A DNA stretch of 64,000 nucleotides. It comes from Anadara kagoshimensis. Lineage: Eukaryota > Mollusca > Bivalvia > Arcoida > Arcidae. Numbering within the stretch: position 1 is the stretch's first letter; every line of letters begins with the position of its first letter. A program made the position numbers and the translations under genes. The notes under the pieces were generated by a model. It had not been told where the DNA came from. It did no database searches and saw nothing but the letters and a program-made list of their open reading frames with translations. The stretch covers positions 12,234,471-12,298,470 of the forward strand of contig CM037869.1 in assembly GCA_021292105.1 (NCBI GenBank), written 5' to 3'. Of this stretch, positions 36,974-47,988 are shown one piece after another.

Positions 36974-37803
36974 TAAACAACTGATGAAAATTTACAGATT
37001 TTGTTTTAATCTAAGAACATTTAAATAATTATCTTATCTTTGAAATAGTTAAATAAACTTTTTAATGTTAAAACAAATTACTAGAACCCCTACCCATATT
37101 TATTTATTTATCAATCAGAACATGTACTTACTGCTAATATTTCCAGTGCAAGTTTGCCAACTGAGTTACTGGAGAACAACTGCTTGATGCTTTTGTGTGT
37201 GCTTTGAGGGCGAAATCAATACTTATAAAGTTTTGTTTCAAAACTTAATTATTGTCTTTGGTACGAGTCGTTTAGGGTTGGGAACGAGTTAAAACGAATA
37301 AACAAAGCAGGGGTACGAGTTGTTTTGGTATGGATACGCATTGTCCTGGATACAAGTTGTCCATGAATCTTATCCATGTACGTATAGTAAATCGAGGATA
37401 CTATGTGATACCCTTTACTTGCCGTACGTCTAACATGGAACAAAATACTATAGTATATAGGATTACGTTGAGTAAAAGTTCAGGTACCTCTACCAATACC
37501 TACAAACTGAGTAGTGAATACTTTTCAGGTTTTTTTTGCGAAAAGAGGTCGGTTTTTCTTTTAAAATTTTCACTTTATTTGATTAATACTCTGTACTTTT
37601 TGACGACAAGTTAAAAAACCGACTACATCGATTAGAAAAGTGGTTAAATGATTGCCAACAAAGTAAAACCGGGGCAGTCGGAGAATAACCAATCTGACAT
37701 TTGGCAAGCAATCCACTAACAAAGAGATACAATACAAAAGTTGGCAAAAGCTCTATGTGCACCTCAGCACGAAGAGTATTAGGAATAACAATAAAATTAC
37801 CAC

Positions 37804-37830
37804 AATAATAATAATAATAATAATAATAAT
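37804..37830. repeat. (ATA)n microsatellite
   Basis: About nine trinucleotide units, lying only a few bases inside the intron after first exon b. Confidence 0.85.
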
Positions 37831-37837
37831 GATTTAC

Positions 37838-38223
37838 CCGCTTTTTTCACATTCTGTTCGATCAGCTGATACTCCATTAGGTTTGGGTTTTGGGTTACAC
37901 TCTACTACAGCATCTTTTCTCATGTTACCATTGGTTACCGGTGCTGTCGATGACTGGTGGTTACCTTGACTACGAATAGTAGTGTCCTGTCTGGTATTGG
38001 CAGCAGTCACATGAGCAGTTGTTTGGTGTGCCTGTTGCCCTGCCACATTAGGTAATACAGACCCGGACCCGCTTTCAGTAGCATCCTCATGATTTATCTG
38101 TGTAACAAGTGTTATAGCCGACAATACGACGGTTGCTGTCACAAGGCATGTTAACAACACTAAAAGCCATATTACTCTTTTCGATGTTTTTTTCGGAGGA
38201 GTTGATATGTCGGAAAATCTCAT
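37838..38223 (-). CDS. Alternative GH31 first exon b (tail, anchor, Thr/Ser stem, trefoil start)
   Basis: ATG at 38223 with A at -3. Residues 1-16 are a basic tail (MRFSDISTPPKKTSKR), and about 17-40 form a hydrophobic helix (VIWLLVLLTCLVTATVVLSA and onward). Residues 41-105 are a Thr/Ser/Gln/Asn-rich stem suited to O-glycosylation. It ends ECNPKPKPNGVSADRTECEK, SG, the first half of a trefoil domain. The donor GG|GTAAAT is in the same phase and supplies the same split Gly as first exon a, so it can splice to exon 2 and give a protein of about 976 residues. It could instead be a leftover first exon of a duplicated GH31 gene. Splicing to exon 2 is inferred. Confidence 0.8.
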
Positions 38224-38681
38224 TTTTCCTCCTTGGATGTCGTGACGCGATGGCTTGATGGTGTGTTGATCTAGTTAAACCCTTAACTTTTTATCTATAG
38301 CTTCTGAGATAACAAGAGGTATCATACACACGGATAGCACACACATACCGGCGTTGTTAATGTACTACCTCTCATAGTTACCCAATTCTTCATCCAGTAA
38401 GCATTTAAAACGACTTTGTGTAAACAATTTTTGTATGTTATTATATAATGGTTAAAACTTGGTAAAATATAATATATATCATTTAGATTTAATATCAAGG
38501 CGGGGAACTAATGTCTTGTGTGATAGTACACACGTTGAAATAGTTTCGTGAATAATCCTAGCATTTCTATGTGATAACGTTTTAATGCCGAGGAAATTCT
38601 TTCTGTGCAAAGTAACATTTTTTATATGACCAGCTTTGAAAACAACAAATAATGCAGTGTATAAATTCCCTTAATTTCTTA

Positions 38682-38732
<51 letters not shown>

Positions 38733-40745
38733 AAAAACACCAAAACACCGGAATTTACCTACGCAAAATAGCCAAATGCTCACATTTTGAAATATCAATG
38801 AAGTTGCTATGACAACGAGTTTTCTTTCGTCGCTTTACACGATTACAAAGCATGGAAGTACGAATTCACACTAGCTCTATATAATGTTTGGTACCATATG
38901 TCCCACTTCGCATTCGTAGTGACAGGGATGGATACACATTACATGTTTGTCAATAGTTTTACAATTAATTTACGAAAATAAGTAGAAGCTCGACATTAAT
39001 TTGTTAACGTAATGTTAAATTTTCGAGAGGTTGTATATCCACTGTATATCATAATACAGCCACATTATGTCATAACATATCATGAAATAATCGCTCAATT
39101 ATTCCAGCAGTTCAATGCTAAAAGAAGCCCTCCATAAAAACCAAAATGATTATAGCTCTTTAAATAACATCAGACCTGTTTGTTTAAGGATAAACATTTT
39201 CTTGGCAGTAAAAACAAAACGAAATTCTAGAAAGTGGGACAGAGTTAAAAAAGACTATAAGCAGAGAACTCAAAACTTGGTATTTAGAGTTATCTTTCTT
39301 TGAAAGTAAAATTTTGTTTCTACACTAACTCCAGCTCTCTCGGAATTATAAAACATCTTATATTCGTGTTAGGTATCTGTCGCTTAGAGTGAGTGCTCGT
39401 CACTGTAATTGATTTATCACCAAAATTGACAGCATCTTTAATTAGCAGAAAAAATTAAAACTGAAAAGCTCGGTAACAATTTTAACAAGCGTATAAAAAT
39501 GATAGGAACATGCTGCCAAGAAACATTGAAATCCCGAATTTGAATGACTTTATTTGGTCCTTGTACTAATTGGTGGTACGAATCATCTGACTATTTTACA
39601 AACAGTGATCATAATACGCACACATAAAATTGAGTTGTAGTGAAACCTGTCTATAAAGGTCACCCAACGGAACCAATAAAAGGGACTCTTATGCGCATGT
39701 GGACTTTATATACCATGTTCAAATAGCATAAATAAAGAACAATCGGGATAAGTTTTACCGGCCTTTAGGAGTATAGGGATGGCCTTTAAGGATTGTTCGA
39801 TTGTATTTTACATGCCAATGAACCAACAACTCCTACATGAAAATGTTATACATAAAAATAAAAAACAATTTTTTTATTATTATTTCTAAGAAAAATATAT
39901 TATAGAATTTATAGTGGAAAAATGTCTTAAGAGTCACGAAGCCAGCGAAGCCAGTGAAGAAACATCATTCTAAACTATATGCGCATAGATTTTTACTGTC
40001 GAATTCGATAAAATATTATCAATAAGATAATGTTTGTGCATATACATATACAAACGTTGTTCATCGCAAACCAAGGATTATAAGCCTTGTAAAAATAATG
40101 GTTGCACGATCACAAGATTAACACTTCGTTTAGACATTGCTTTATTTCTGATATTGCACATTTGTTTAGTTTTGTAAAAAAAATCCGAGGGAACAAATGA
40201 CTGCAAGACATCACTAGGGTGACACAAAGGAGAATATCTAATTCCACATGGATGAGAACAACAGAAAAGGAAAGAAACGCCGCCGGATGAACTAGTCGGA
40301 ACACAGCCAAAGCAGCAGCAATAAAGGATAGCGTTGCGGCCTTATGTGCCTTCGGCTGGCGATAACATTATGAATTGAAAACATGAAAACATCAATTCCG
40401 AAACATCAACTCATTGTAAATCTGTAATGAAATTCTACTTAATAGTTATCCCCATTTTTTTTACAAACAAGTTTATGACAATGGTTTGATTAGAGCCCAA
40501 ATGCTATTACTTGGTAGACGACAATGTAACCATTGGATGTCGATAAAGGAGTACCTTTTGTTATCAATACAGGTGCTTATTTCGACTACATCACGAGGAA
40601 ACGGATGCTTTGGCGAATCCAAACACTACCCATGTACAAGGTAGATCATCGTACATGAATATATTTCCATGAAAGGTCAAGCGGACAGGTCAATGTTCTT
40701 TGCCTATACAAACCACCAATCAATATTTTATGTGCTAGTTAATAC
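38224..40745. other. Intergenic sequence upstream of the GH31 gene
   Basis: No supported gene. The first few hundred bases should hold the promoter of first exon b, but no clear TATA box is assignable. An (AAAT)n microsatellite lies at 38681-38732. TAGTGAAACCTGTCTATAAA at about 39638 resembles the end of a pogo-like element without a matching partner. Confidence 0.4.
38681..38732. repeat. (AAAT)n microsatellite
   Basis: About twelve tetranucleotide units. Confidence 0.9.
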
Positions 40746-40806
40746 TGTCATATACCATTTTTTTTAAATTTAGTCATAAAATACATTCAAAAAATGGTAT
40801 ATGACA
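40746..40806. repeat. Perfect-arm hairpin
   Basis: TGTCATATACCATTTTTTT (40746-40764) and AAAAAATGGTATATGACA (40789-40806) are inverted copies around a 24-nt AT-rich loop. Confidence 0.85.
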
Positions 40807-40955
40807 ACACTATTCAAAGTAAGTTAAACAAAATTCTTAAAGAAATACGATCAATTGTGTTTAGCAGAAATTAAAACACTGTTGAACAAAAGCAAAACGT
40901 GAAAGTACTCAATAGGTTTGTAGTGAATCTGGGTCAGTTTTAGGTGGTACGTAAT

Positions 40956-41104
40956 AGTTACTAACCGAGTCAGAGGGGTTCATCAATTTGAAACACCTGG
41001 GCACGTGCGTTTAGGGATCCCGAAACGCGAAGTGGTTAGGGATTACGAGCATGTGCCCAGGTGTTTCAAATTGACGGACCCCGACGACGAGGTTCGTAAC
41101 TGAC
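40956..41104. repeat. Palindromic element with arms of about 60 bp
   Basis: The left arm has TTTGAAACACCTGGGCACGT and the right arm has ATGTGCCCAGGTGTTTCAAA. The symmetry extends outward (GTTACTAACCGAGTCAG against CTCGTC...GTTCGTAACTGAC). A third, single arm (TTGAAACACATGGGCCCGTG) lies at 41787-41816. Confidence 0.85.
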
Positions 41105-41435
41105 TTACACTATGACAATAATACAGTTCAAAATAATGTGTACAAAATAAAAAAATGAAATTAATTGTTTAAAATATACTAGAGTGTAAAAATAAAAAAT
41201 AACTTCATATTGTATAATAGATAAATAAATAAAGATTTTGCCAAGTAAATTAAAGAAAGTTCATTGAAAAAATGCTATAGCCAGTAACCATTCATACAGC
41301 AGATTAAAAATATTGCAATTGGTTATTTTATAAAAAATACATGATCAAAATCTAGTATCATTTTCGAAAAAGAGAAGAAAATTATCAAACAAATACTAAA
41401 TATATGTCTCCCTTTTAACACCTATCAGTCGTCAG

Positions 41436-41512
41436 TTCTACTCTGGCCCAATGGATAGCAAGCCTGCTTGGCAATAAAAAGGTTGTGAGTTCGAATCCGG
41501 ACTGAATTTCTC
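41436..41512 (+). repeat. tRNA-Arg-like pseudogene or SINE head
   Basis: TGGCCCAATGGATAG (D-arm/box A) and GTGAGTTCGAATCC (T-loop/box B) are intact. TCAGTTC can pair with GGACTGA as an acceptor-like stem. The anticodon stem (CCTGC...TAAAA) and T-stem do not pair, so it is not a functional tRNA. Confidence 0.55.
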
Positions 41513-41612
41513 TTTTTAAATTTTAGAAATAATGCAATGTCATTTTACGCACGAACGAAAGTTGAAAAACAAACGCAAGTAGTTTATTTTAATTTCATAC
41601 ACACTGTTCAAG

Positions 41613-41762
41613 ATGTCTGACTACGATTCAGACGAAATATTGAGTCAAGCATTGGATTTGGCTAAAGAGTTTCAAAATGAACAGGTTTTTCTTACCCTAA
41701 ATACATATAAAACCATAGAAGACGAAGAACAGGCATTTTCAAAATTTTACAAAAAGCCGTAG
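41613..41762 (+). CDS. Small open frame, 49 codons, unknown
   Basis: MSDYDSDEILSQALDLAKEF followed by an acidic/polar stretch ending FYKKP and TAG. The composition (acidic N-terminus, amphipathic helix) looks more protein-like than the surrounding frames. It resembles the acidic N-termini seen in some transposon-encoded proteins, but I recognise no domain. It sits between a tRNA-like sequence and a palindrome arm, so it may be part of a mobile element, or a first exon. A GT (ACAG|GTTTTT) occurs within it. Coding status is a guess. Confidence 0.25.
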   Translation: MSDYDSDEILSQALDLAKEFQNEQVFLTLNTYKTIEDEEQAFSKFYKKP

Positions 41763-42537
41763 ATGTACGCCCAATGTACCACCCGGTGGTTCAACTTGAA
41801 ACACATGGGCCCGTGCTAGTAAACAATAGACAATCGAGTATTCAAGTCGGTTACCGACCCGAAGAAAACAAAAGAGTTATCGTGTAATTAAAGTTACAAC
41901 TAACGTAATCCGAGTACCTATTGTATTTTCCTAGACGTGCGACAACGTAGATGGCGCAATGTTTATTTGCCTGACAACTCGTAGACAATGCGATAACCCT
42001 AACGCATAGTCCATCTAATGTAATGCAGGTAATTGTTTCATCATTGATATGTATCTTATAGTACAAACTAAATACACGAAAGACGGATGATTACTGTTTA
42101 TGGAATATGACTTTGGTAGTTGTAAAAATTGTATAAAACAGTTATTAATCAGATTTTGTGCGAGTTTTGTATTTCTGACGTTATACATATCATGTAACCA
42201 TGGTTTTGTTTAATTGTCTTTGCTAGTTCAAACGACATATATAATTATTATTTTTTACAGTATTCAAACCGCAACTTAATAAAAAATGTGATTTATTTGG
42301 CAATATTCACTGTATTAAGAAAACCGAAACGAAAATTTGATTAAATTGAAGTTACAAAACAAGACATTAGAATCGCATATTGAAACCAATAAGAATAAAA
42401 TGATATTGGAAAAGACAATAGGTGTAAATACAAAAAAGCATCAAATTTGGAGTTAAAGCGTCTAGTCGATTGCAGTTGAATGCACTGCACTGTTTTTGCA
42501 GTGACGACCAAAACATATCAAACCAAACAAAGTGTTT
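41763..42537. other. Non-coding sequence, no gene recognised
   Basis: Apart from the single palindrome arm at 41787-41816, nothing is recognised. Confidence 0.4.
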
Positions 42538-42662
42538 AAAGTGGCGGGCATAGCTAGGTAAACACGAGGTGCTTACCCTTCCGGTCTGATTAACCTGGTA
42601 GAAGTTTGACTAAATTTGTCAGTTTTTAAGTTTTTATTTTAATTATTGGATTGTGATTACAA
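42538..42662 (+). repeat. BR repeat, truncated
   Basis: GTGGCGGGCATAGCTAGGTA, TGCTTACCCTTCCGGTC, then TTGGATTGTGATTAC. Confidence 0.8.
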
Positions 42663-42689
42663 TATTGACTGGTGTATTTGGTATTGATC

Positions 42690-42729
42690 AATTGTGATTA
42701 TCTATGATTATCTGTGATTATCTATGATT
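42690..42729. repeat. Short tandem repeat TGATTATCTA
   Basis: Four units of about 10 bp of TGATTATCTA/TGATTATCTG, directly after a BR copy. Confidence 0.7.
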
Positions 42730-43591
42730 CTGTCCTCTAAAACATTTTTCAGAACCTTTTGCTTTAATAATTCAAAGCTTTATTACTAATAAATAAATCT
42801 GGAAGGTCTTTACCATCCTATCACTCAGTATTTTACAATTAGCGATCTCTAAACACTCTTATAACGTTGCTTTTGGACATTGATTGGTATGTATATTGAA
42901 TTAAAGAAATGTTAGGTTGAACTATAATGTAATAAGAACAATGAGCCTAAGGTACAACAGGTTCCTAATTAAATCATTATTCATTTTTCCCTCTTGCTAC
43001 TCTGGAAGAAAATTCTATCATAAATGATTGATGTGGTGTATCCTTTGTCAAAATGTTGAAAGATAAATTACTTAAGATGAATTATTGATGCAGAGTTCAA
43101 AACTCATAAATCCATCGTGCTGAATATAAGTTTACTTTAAGTCAATTTTCTTGTTTAATTTGTACTAATCCATTCTTATTTACACTAAAATCTATATTTA
43201 GTTAAATGACTTTTTAGGTGCTTCAAATTAGTATTTGCCCTTTTGACTAGTTTCATATTTGTTTAGTAATAGTAATTTCCCTCGGAGCAAAATTGCATAT
43301 GTATAATATTACAGATGAACAATTAAATTGGTGTAAACTCAATTATTGATGTTCAAGGTTTAAGATTGAGATGAAGTATCGTTTAAAATATTTACACTGG
43401 CTAATTACAACTGATATTTAAAATTGAAATTAAACTATCTTGTCATTTGCAGTGAAGTGAAGATGTTAATCTGAAAGCTAATTAAAAATGACAAACCATG
43501 TTCAAAGGTAAAAAAAACATGAAAACTGACTATGTTATTAGGTTGGTGTAGATGCATATGCTTTTGAAATTTTACTTCGATGTTAACGAGA
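42730..43591. other. Non-coding sequence, no gene recognised
   Basis: AT-rich, and nothing recognisable on either strand. Confidence 0.4.
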
Positions 43592-43725
43592 CAAATATGG
43601 TAGCTCAGTAAGTAAAATGCTAGATTCGATTCGTACCTGAGAGTGCACCGCAAACGTCAAAATTTGTTTCTTTCACATAGAGTTGGTGACCTCGAGATAT
43701 GTCAAATAATCTTGACTTTCGTTCT
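43592..43725 (+). repeat. SINE, degraded and internally deleted
   Basis: ATATGGTAGCTCAGTAAGTA (box A), GATTCGATTCGTACC (box B), then GAGTTGGTGACCTCGAGATA and AATAATCTTGACTTTCG. The central body is missing. Confidence 0.6.
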
Positions 43726-43904
43726 CATTTGATTACACACATTTCGGTTGTAGCTAACTAACAGTGGACGATTAACCTTCCTGAGATCCCGGCCTCACTT
43801 TACTGCTGGAAGTTCGCGTTTTTAACTTAATTGTCAGTTTCAAAGTGTTTACTGTGTTTTGAGATTTTGACTTGGACATGAATTAGTATGTTTGTTTTTT
43901 ATTT
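43726..43904 (+). repeat. BR repeat adjoining mariner copy 2
   Basis: GATTACACACATTTCGGTTG core, ending GACATGAATTAGTATGTTTG two or three bases before the mariner's inverted end. The mariner therefore inserted at or near the end of this BR copy. Confidence 0.75.
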
Positions 43905-43906
43905 GA

Positions 43907-45168
43907 TACGAAACCTTTTCAGTTTATAACGTAACACTTGTTACCCGTGATTTTCTTCCCTTTTCACGCATGATTTCCGTACAAAACAATTTTACCTTTC
44001 AGATACATGACGAAATGTACGAGTAGAAACACTTTTTGTATGAAAATGTTCCATGTAAAACTAACGACGTTGTGGAAGGCATTGTTTTAGGGCTTTTGAA
44101 GATAAAATGAGCTACAGAAAGATTGTAAAACAAGTGAAAGATACGAGTTATAATATTTCTAATGCTTCTATGTACCGGATTAATCTTCGCAAGTGTATTT
44201 CTCACAATCTCAATAAGAAATTAGGTAAAAAGTTAAAATTAAAACAAAATCACAGCAGCTTCATCAGAAAATACGTCATATGATAGATAGAATTAATCCC
44301 CCCTCCCAGCATGGGATAGATTTTAAATGTAATATTTCCATTGGAACTGTAAATAGAAATATTAGACGTCTACGTAATGCTAGACTACGTAAGAAGCGTT
44401 CAGTCCAAACATATGGAGAAACTACGTGCTCGAGCGTGGCGCCTCGATCTCCGTTTAAATAGCGGCAAATGGAAAATCTATGTTACCATAGACGAAGCCA
44501 TGCTTTACATTGGTGGTAATTATGGTCGTAGAAAAGTATGTTACATTCGTGGAAATCAATATGATCGGCAAAAAGTTCAATTAGTTAAACGTAATGCTTT
44601 TGTACCCGGACTTATGGTCTGGGCTGGTGTCAGTTTTTATAGCAAAACTTCGTTGATAATCATCAACAAAGGTGTAAAAGTTAATTACATAAATTCTGTT
44701 GTTAAAGCATTTATTAACAAAGATGTCCCAAGATTGTTACACGAAAGCATGAAAATGACATGATGGTGTTTCATTAGGACTCAACGTCTAGTCATATGTC
44801 TAAGAAAAACATTGGATTCTGAAGAAACGTTAAGTCAGTTACATAATATGCACCGTCTGAGTGGACGCCAAAAAATTCCGAATTTGCTCTAATGAAAAAT
44901 GGTATATGGGAAATCCTTAAACGTCGTCTTTAGACACGAAAGATCTATACTTTATCTGGTCTTAAAAGAGCTGTCAAAGATGAATAGAAGAAACTGGAAC
45001 AGAGCTACATGAATAAGGCACTTTCGAGTTGGACAAAAAGTGGAAGAAAAGTATATCACTAGTACCCCCACGGCTCACAAACGGAACATTTGTTACATTG
45101 GAATCTGAATTATTAAAGATGATTTTGCAAAGCAAAAGTTTTACGTTATAAATTGAACAGGTCTCGTA
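43907..45168 (+). mobile_element. Tc1/mariner-family element, copy 2, near full length, inactive
   Basis: A 31-bp inverted repeat bounds it: TACGAAACC and TTTATAACGTAACAC at the left, GTTTTACGTTATAAATTG and CAGGTCTCGTA at the right (a few mismatches). Total 1262 bp, normal for mariner. The internal plus-strand transposase is broken. The best stretch (about 44377-44763) contains VTIDEAMLYIGG with the first catalytic Asp, GRRKVCYIRG and PGLMVWAGVSF. The second Asp region follows (VFH, then a TAG, then DSTSSH). ILKRRL and SGLKRAVKDE mark the C-terminal end. The third acidic residue is not visible. Several stops and frame changes make it a relic. Confidence 0.88.
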
Positions 45169-45229
45169 TAAAGATGTAGGATACATCATGTCTAGTGGCC
45201 TTCAATAAATCCGATCAAACAGTATTGAC

Positions 45230-45525
45230 AAACAGCATTGACCTGTCCGTTTGACCTTACATTAGGACAATTTGTAATGATGCAGTGTATTGATCTATAG
45301 ACAAACATCATTGACCTGTCTGCTTGACCTTACATTAGGAAAATTTGTAATGATACAGTCTATTGATGTATAGACAAACATCATTGACCTGTCCGCTTGA
45401 CCTTACATCAGGAAAATTTGTAATGATACAGTGCATTGATTTATAGACAAACATCATTGACCTGCCCGCTTGACCTTTCATTGGGACTATTTATCATGAA
45501 CCAGCGCATTGATGTATAGGGAATA
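45230..45525 (+). repeat. 73-bp tandem repeat, four units
   Basis: CATTGACCTGTCCGTTTGAC at 45236 recurs at 45309, 45382 and 45455, a period of exactly 73. Diverged single units occur at about 40670-40730 (antisense) and near 46330-46400. Confidence 0.9.
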
Positions 45526-46017
45526 ACATTAAGTATTTAGTTTATCTTCATGATGGGGATCTCGTTCCAAACACATATCCGTATGACCTGTGACAGTGTA
45601 AAATTCAGAATTACGAACATGTTTAGATAAATGACTAATTAACGATTCCATTACTAGTTCATATTTAACACCTTTATTTCTTTGTTCCGGATTTTCCGGT
45701 AAAATGGCACTAATAGCTATGTCTCAGTTTTAGTGTGTTAAGTAATCCAGATATAATGCGGCAATTATTTTGATAGTGTTGTTTATCAGCGTCAGTCTGG
45801 AGGTGACCACTAAATATAGTCTGGATGGCTATTCCGATTAAAAGTTAGTAAAGATAGAGTGACTTTGTATGCTATATTTTTAATTTTTAATCAGTTTAAA
45901 TTGAGCAGAATTCTACATTATAATAGTACAATCAATGACCGATGGTTTAAGACAGAAAAGACAATGTTACGTGCTATGTGTGTAAATTCGTATGGTATTA
46001 TGCATTACCTGCATATT
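45526..46017. other. Non-coding sequence, no gene recognised
   Basis: Nothing supported. Confidence 0.4.
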
Positions 46018-46298
46018 CTATGGCCGTCATCATAGTATTGTTGATAAGTTTGATGTCTCTGTGTCCAGGATTGCCCTAGATATATTTGACGTCCCATAGT
46101 TCCATATTCCTTTCACACAATTTTGATTACACATATGGCAGGTGTAGTTAGCTAAACAGGAGGTACTTACCCTTCCGGAGCACCCGGTCTCACTTCCTTG
46201 GTGGAAGTCCACCTGTCAAACCTGGCTTGTCGGTTCCAAAGTTTTTACTTTGCTTCTGGATTGTGATTCGGACATAAATTAGTATGTTTGTTTTTGAC
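46018..46298 (+). repeat. BR repeat, well preserved
   Basis: ATGGCCGTCATCATAGTATT, TTGCCCTAGATATATTTGAC, GGCAGGTGTAGTTAGCTAAA, GCACCCGGTCTCACTTCCTT and the 3' end AATTAGTATGTTTGTTTTTG. A good reference copy. Confidence 0.9.
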
Positions 46299-46879
46299 TA
46301 TCACTACCCTTGTACTTTGTAGACCCTCTTACATGACCATCCCTAATAAAACGTCAAGCAAACAAGTCAATGCTATTTGCCTATGCACAATTGTAGTGTA
46401 TTGTAAGGATCGATGTGGTAGAAATTGATACAATTGTGTTTACATCCGGAAACATAGGTTTTATATGTGATCAATTCTCTCAGACAAGAAGTAATCCGTT
46501 ATACAGTGATTACCAATTTGACTTAAGATTAATTACTCTGATTCTCTGTCAGCAGGGTGATCGACAATGTACCCTTGGGGGCTTAGGTGATAACAAAGTT
46601 CCTAACAATTTTCTACTTTGCTGAATATATCAAATATTTTAATCTTTCAAAATTCGTCGAGTTTCCGTCGTGAAATCAATATATGTATTTGATGATAGAT
46701 TGCAAATGAATATTTTTGAATTAATACGAAACACATTCAATATTTTTTGTTTTTTTATAGAGATCAATGGTTGTAGGAGCAATGTGTTGTCTTGTAGGTT
46801 GTATGGGGTCTTACTTTGTTCGGTTTTAGCTACTTGCTTAATAATAAATTGATGGATAAAGAATAATGCAAGAGTAAGA
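46299..46879. other. Non-coding sequence, no gene recognised
   Basis: Contains a diverged single unit of the 73-bp repeat near 46330-46400. Confidence 0.4.
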
Positions 46880-47128
46880 TTATCAAGTTTGATGTCTCTG
46901 TGTCTAGGATTGCCCTGGATATATTTGACGTTTTATAGTTTCATGTTTCTTTCACACAATTTTCGATAACACGTGGCGGGTGTAGCTAGGTAAACAGGAG
47001 GTACTTACCCTTCCGGAGCATCCGCACTCACTCCTCTGTCGGAAGTTCACGTGTCTAACTTGACTTGTCAGTTTCAAAGTGTTTTTACTTTGCTTCTGGA
47101 TTGTGATTAAGACATGAATTAGTAGATT
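46880..47128 (+). repeat. BR repeat
   Basis: TTGATGTCTCTGTGTCTAGG, CACGTGGCGGGTGTAGCTAG, then TGGATTGTGATTAAGACATG. Confidence 0.88.
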
Positions 47129-47297
47129 CCATGGCTATTTATTACTTTATTTCTCTTTGTTTGACTTTTATTCGTATCTTAGGTTTGATTAAACGTCCTT
47201 TTCCTTTACCAAGAAACGTATGTTTCGAACACAAACATAACTTATAATCCTTATTCAAAAGCAAAGTTTAAAGCCTAGAAATCCGACAGGAAAATTA

Positions 47298-47299
<2 letters not shown>

Positions 47300-47345
<46 letters not shown>
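47300..47345. repeat. Poly(A) tract
   Basis: About 46 A residues. The frames on the other strand that read as poly-Phe are artefacts of it. Confidence 0.95.
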
Positions 47346-47347
<2 letters not shown>

Positions 47348-47672
47348 AGGAAAGACAGACAGGATGCTCTTGGAGAAAAAAACCTCCTTAACAGAATACT
47401 CCGTAAAGAGTAAAGACTCGACAAAAATGTAAAAATGAAACACGCATTCGAGGGAATCACTTTGTTTGTGACAGTGAAATGCTCTTTATTTCAATAGATA
47501 ATAAAATAAACTTGAACAAACACTGGCACAAATATAGTGATTTGAATATTATTTGATTTATTGCCAATTATATTCATCTTTAAGTGATTATTTAGAATAT
47601 ATGGACCATTAATTGGTAAGTTACGGCCCTATATGAAGCTATAACCTCAGTAACTGTATTAGATATTATATT

Positions 47673-47988
47673 TCCATCAATCCAGTGCCCGTCCAAATAA
47701 GGTAGTTTTATTATATTGTCATCAATCCAGTGGCTGTCCAAATAAGGTAGTTTTATTATATTGTCATCAATCCAGTGCCTGTCCAAATAAGGTAGTTTTA
47801 TTATATTGTCATCAATCCAGTGCCCGTCCAAATAAGGTAGTTTTATTATATTGTCATCAATCCAGTTGCCCATCCAAATAAGGGAGTTTTATTATATTGT
47901 CATCAATCCAGTGCAGGTCCAAATAAGGTAGTTTTATTATATTGTCATCAATCCAGTGCCTGTCCAAATAAGGTAGTTTTATTATATT
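47673..47988 (-). repeat. 45-bp minisatellite, seven units
   Basis: Units start at 47673, 47718, 47763, 47808, 47853, 47899 and 47944. One unit has an extra T (46 bp). The period is a multiple of three, so the minus strand reads a 15-residue repeat GHWIDDNIIKLPYLD until the extra base shifts the frame. Most likely a minisatellite, not a gene. Confidence 0.92.

Larger units (their letters stand above)
34284..37837. other. Sequence between the two first exons
   Basis: No other exon is recognised. It holds a (GT)n run (35054-35080), a large hairpin (35719-35850), a fold-back (36536-36648), a C-run/A-run (36928-36973) and an (AAT)n run ending beside the upstream first exon. If exon b is spliced to exon 2, all of this is intron. 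It should also contain the promoter of isoform a. Confidence 0.4.

Noticed and set aside
39638..39815. Possible second pogo-like element (TAGTGAAACCTGTCTATAAA)
   Set aside because: Only one end resembles the family. No convincing inverted partner.
41436..41512. Functional tRNA gene
   Set aside because: Anticodon stem and T-stem do not pair. Only the promoter-like boxes and an acceptor-like stem survive.
47255..47460. Poly-Phe frames
   Set aside because: Produced by the poly(A) tract at 47300-47345.
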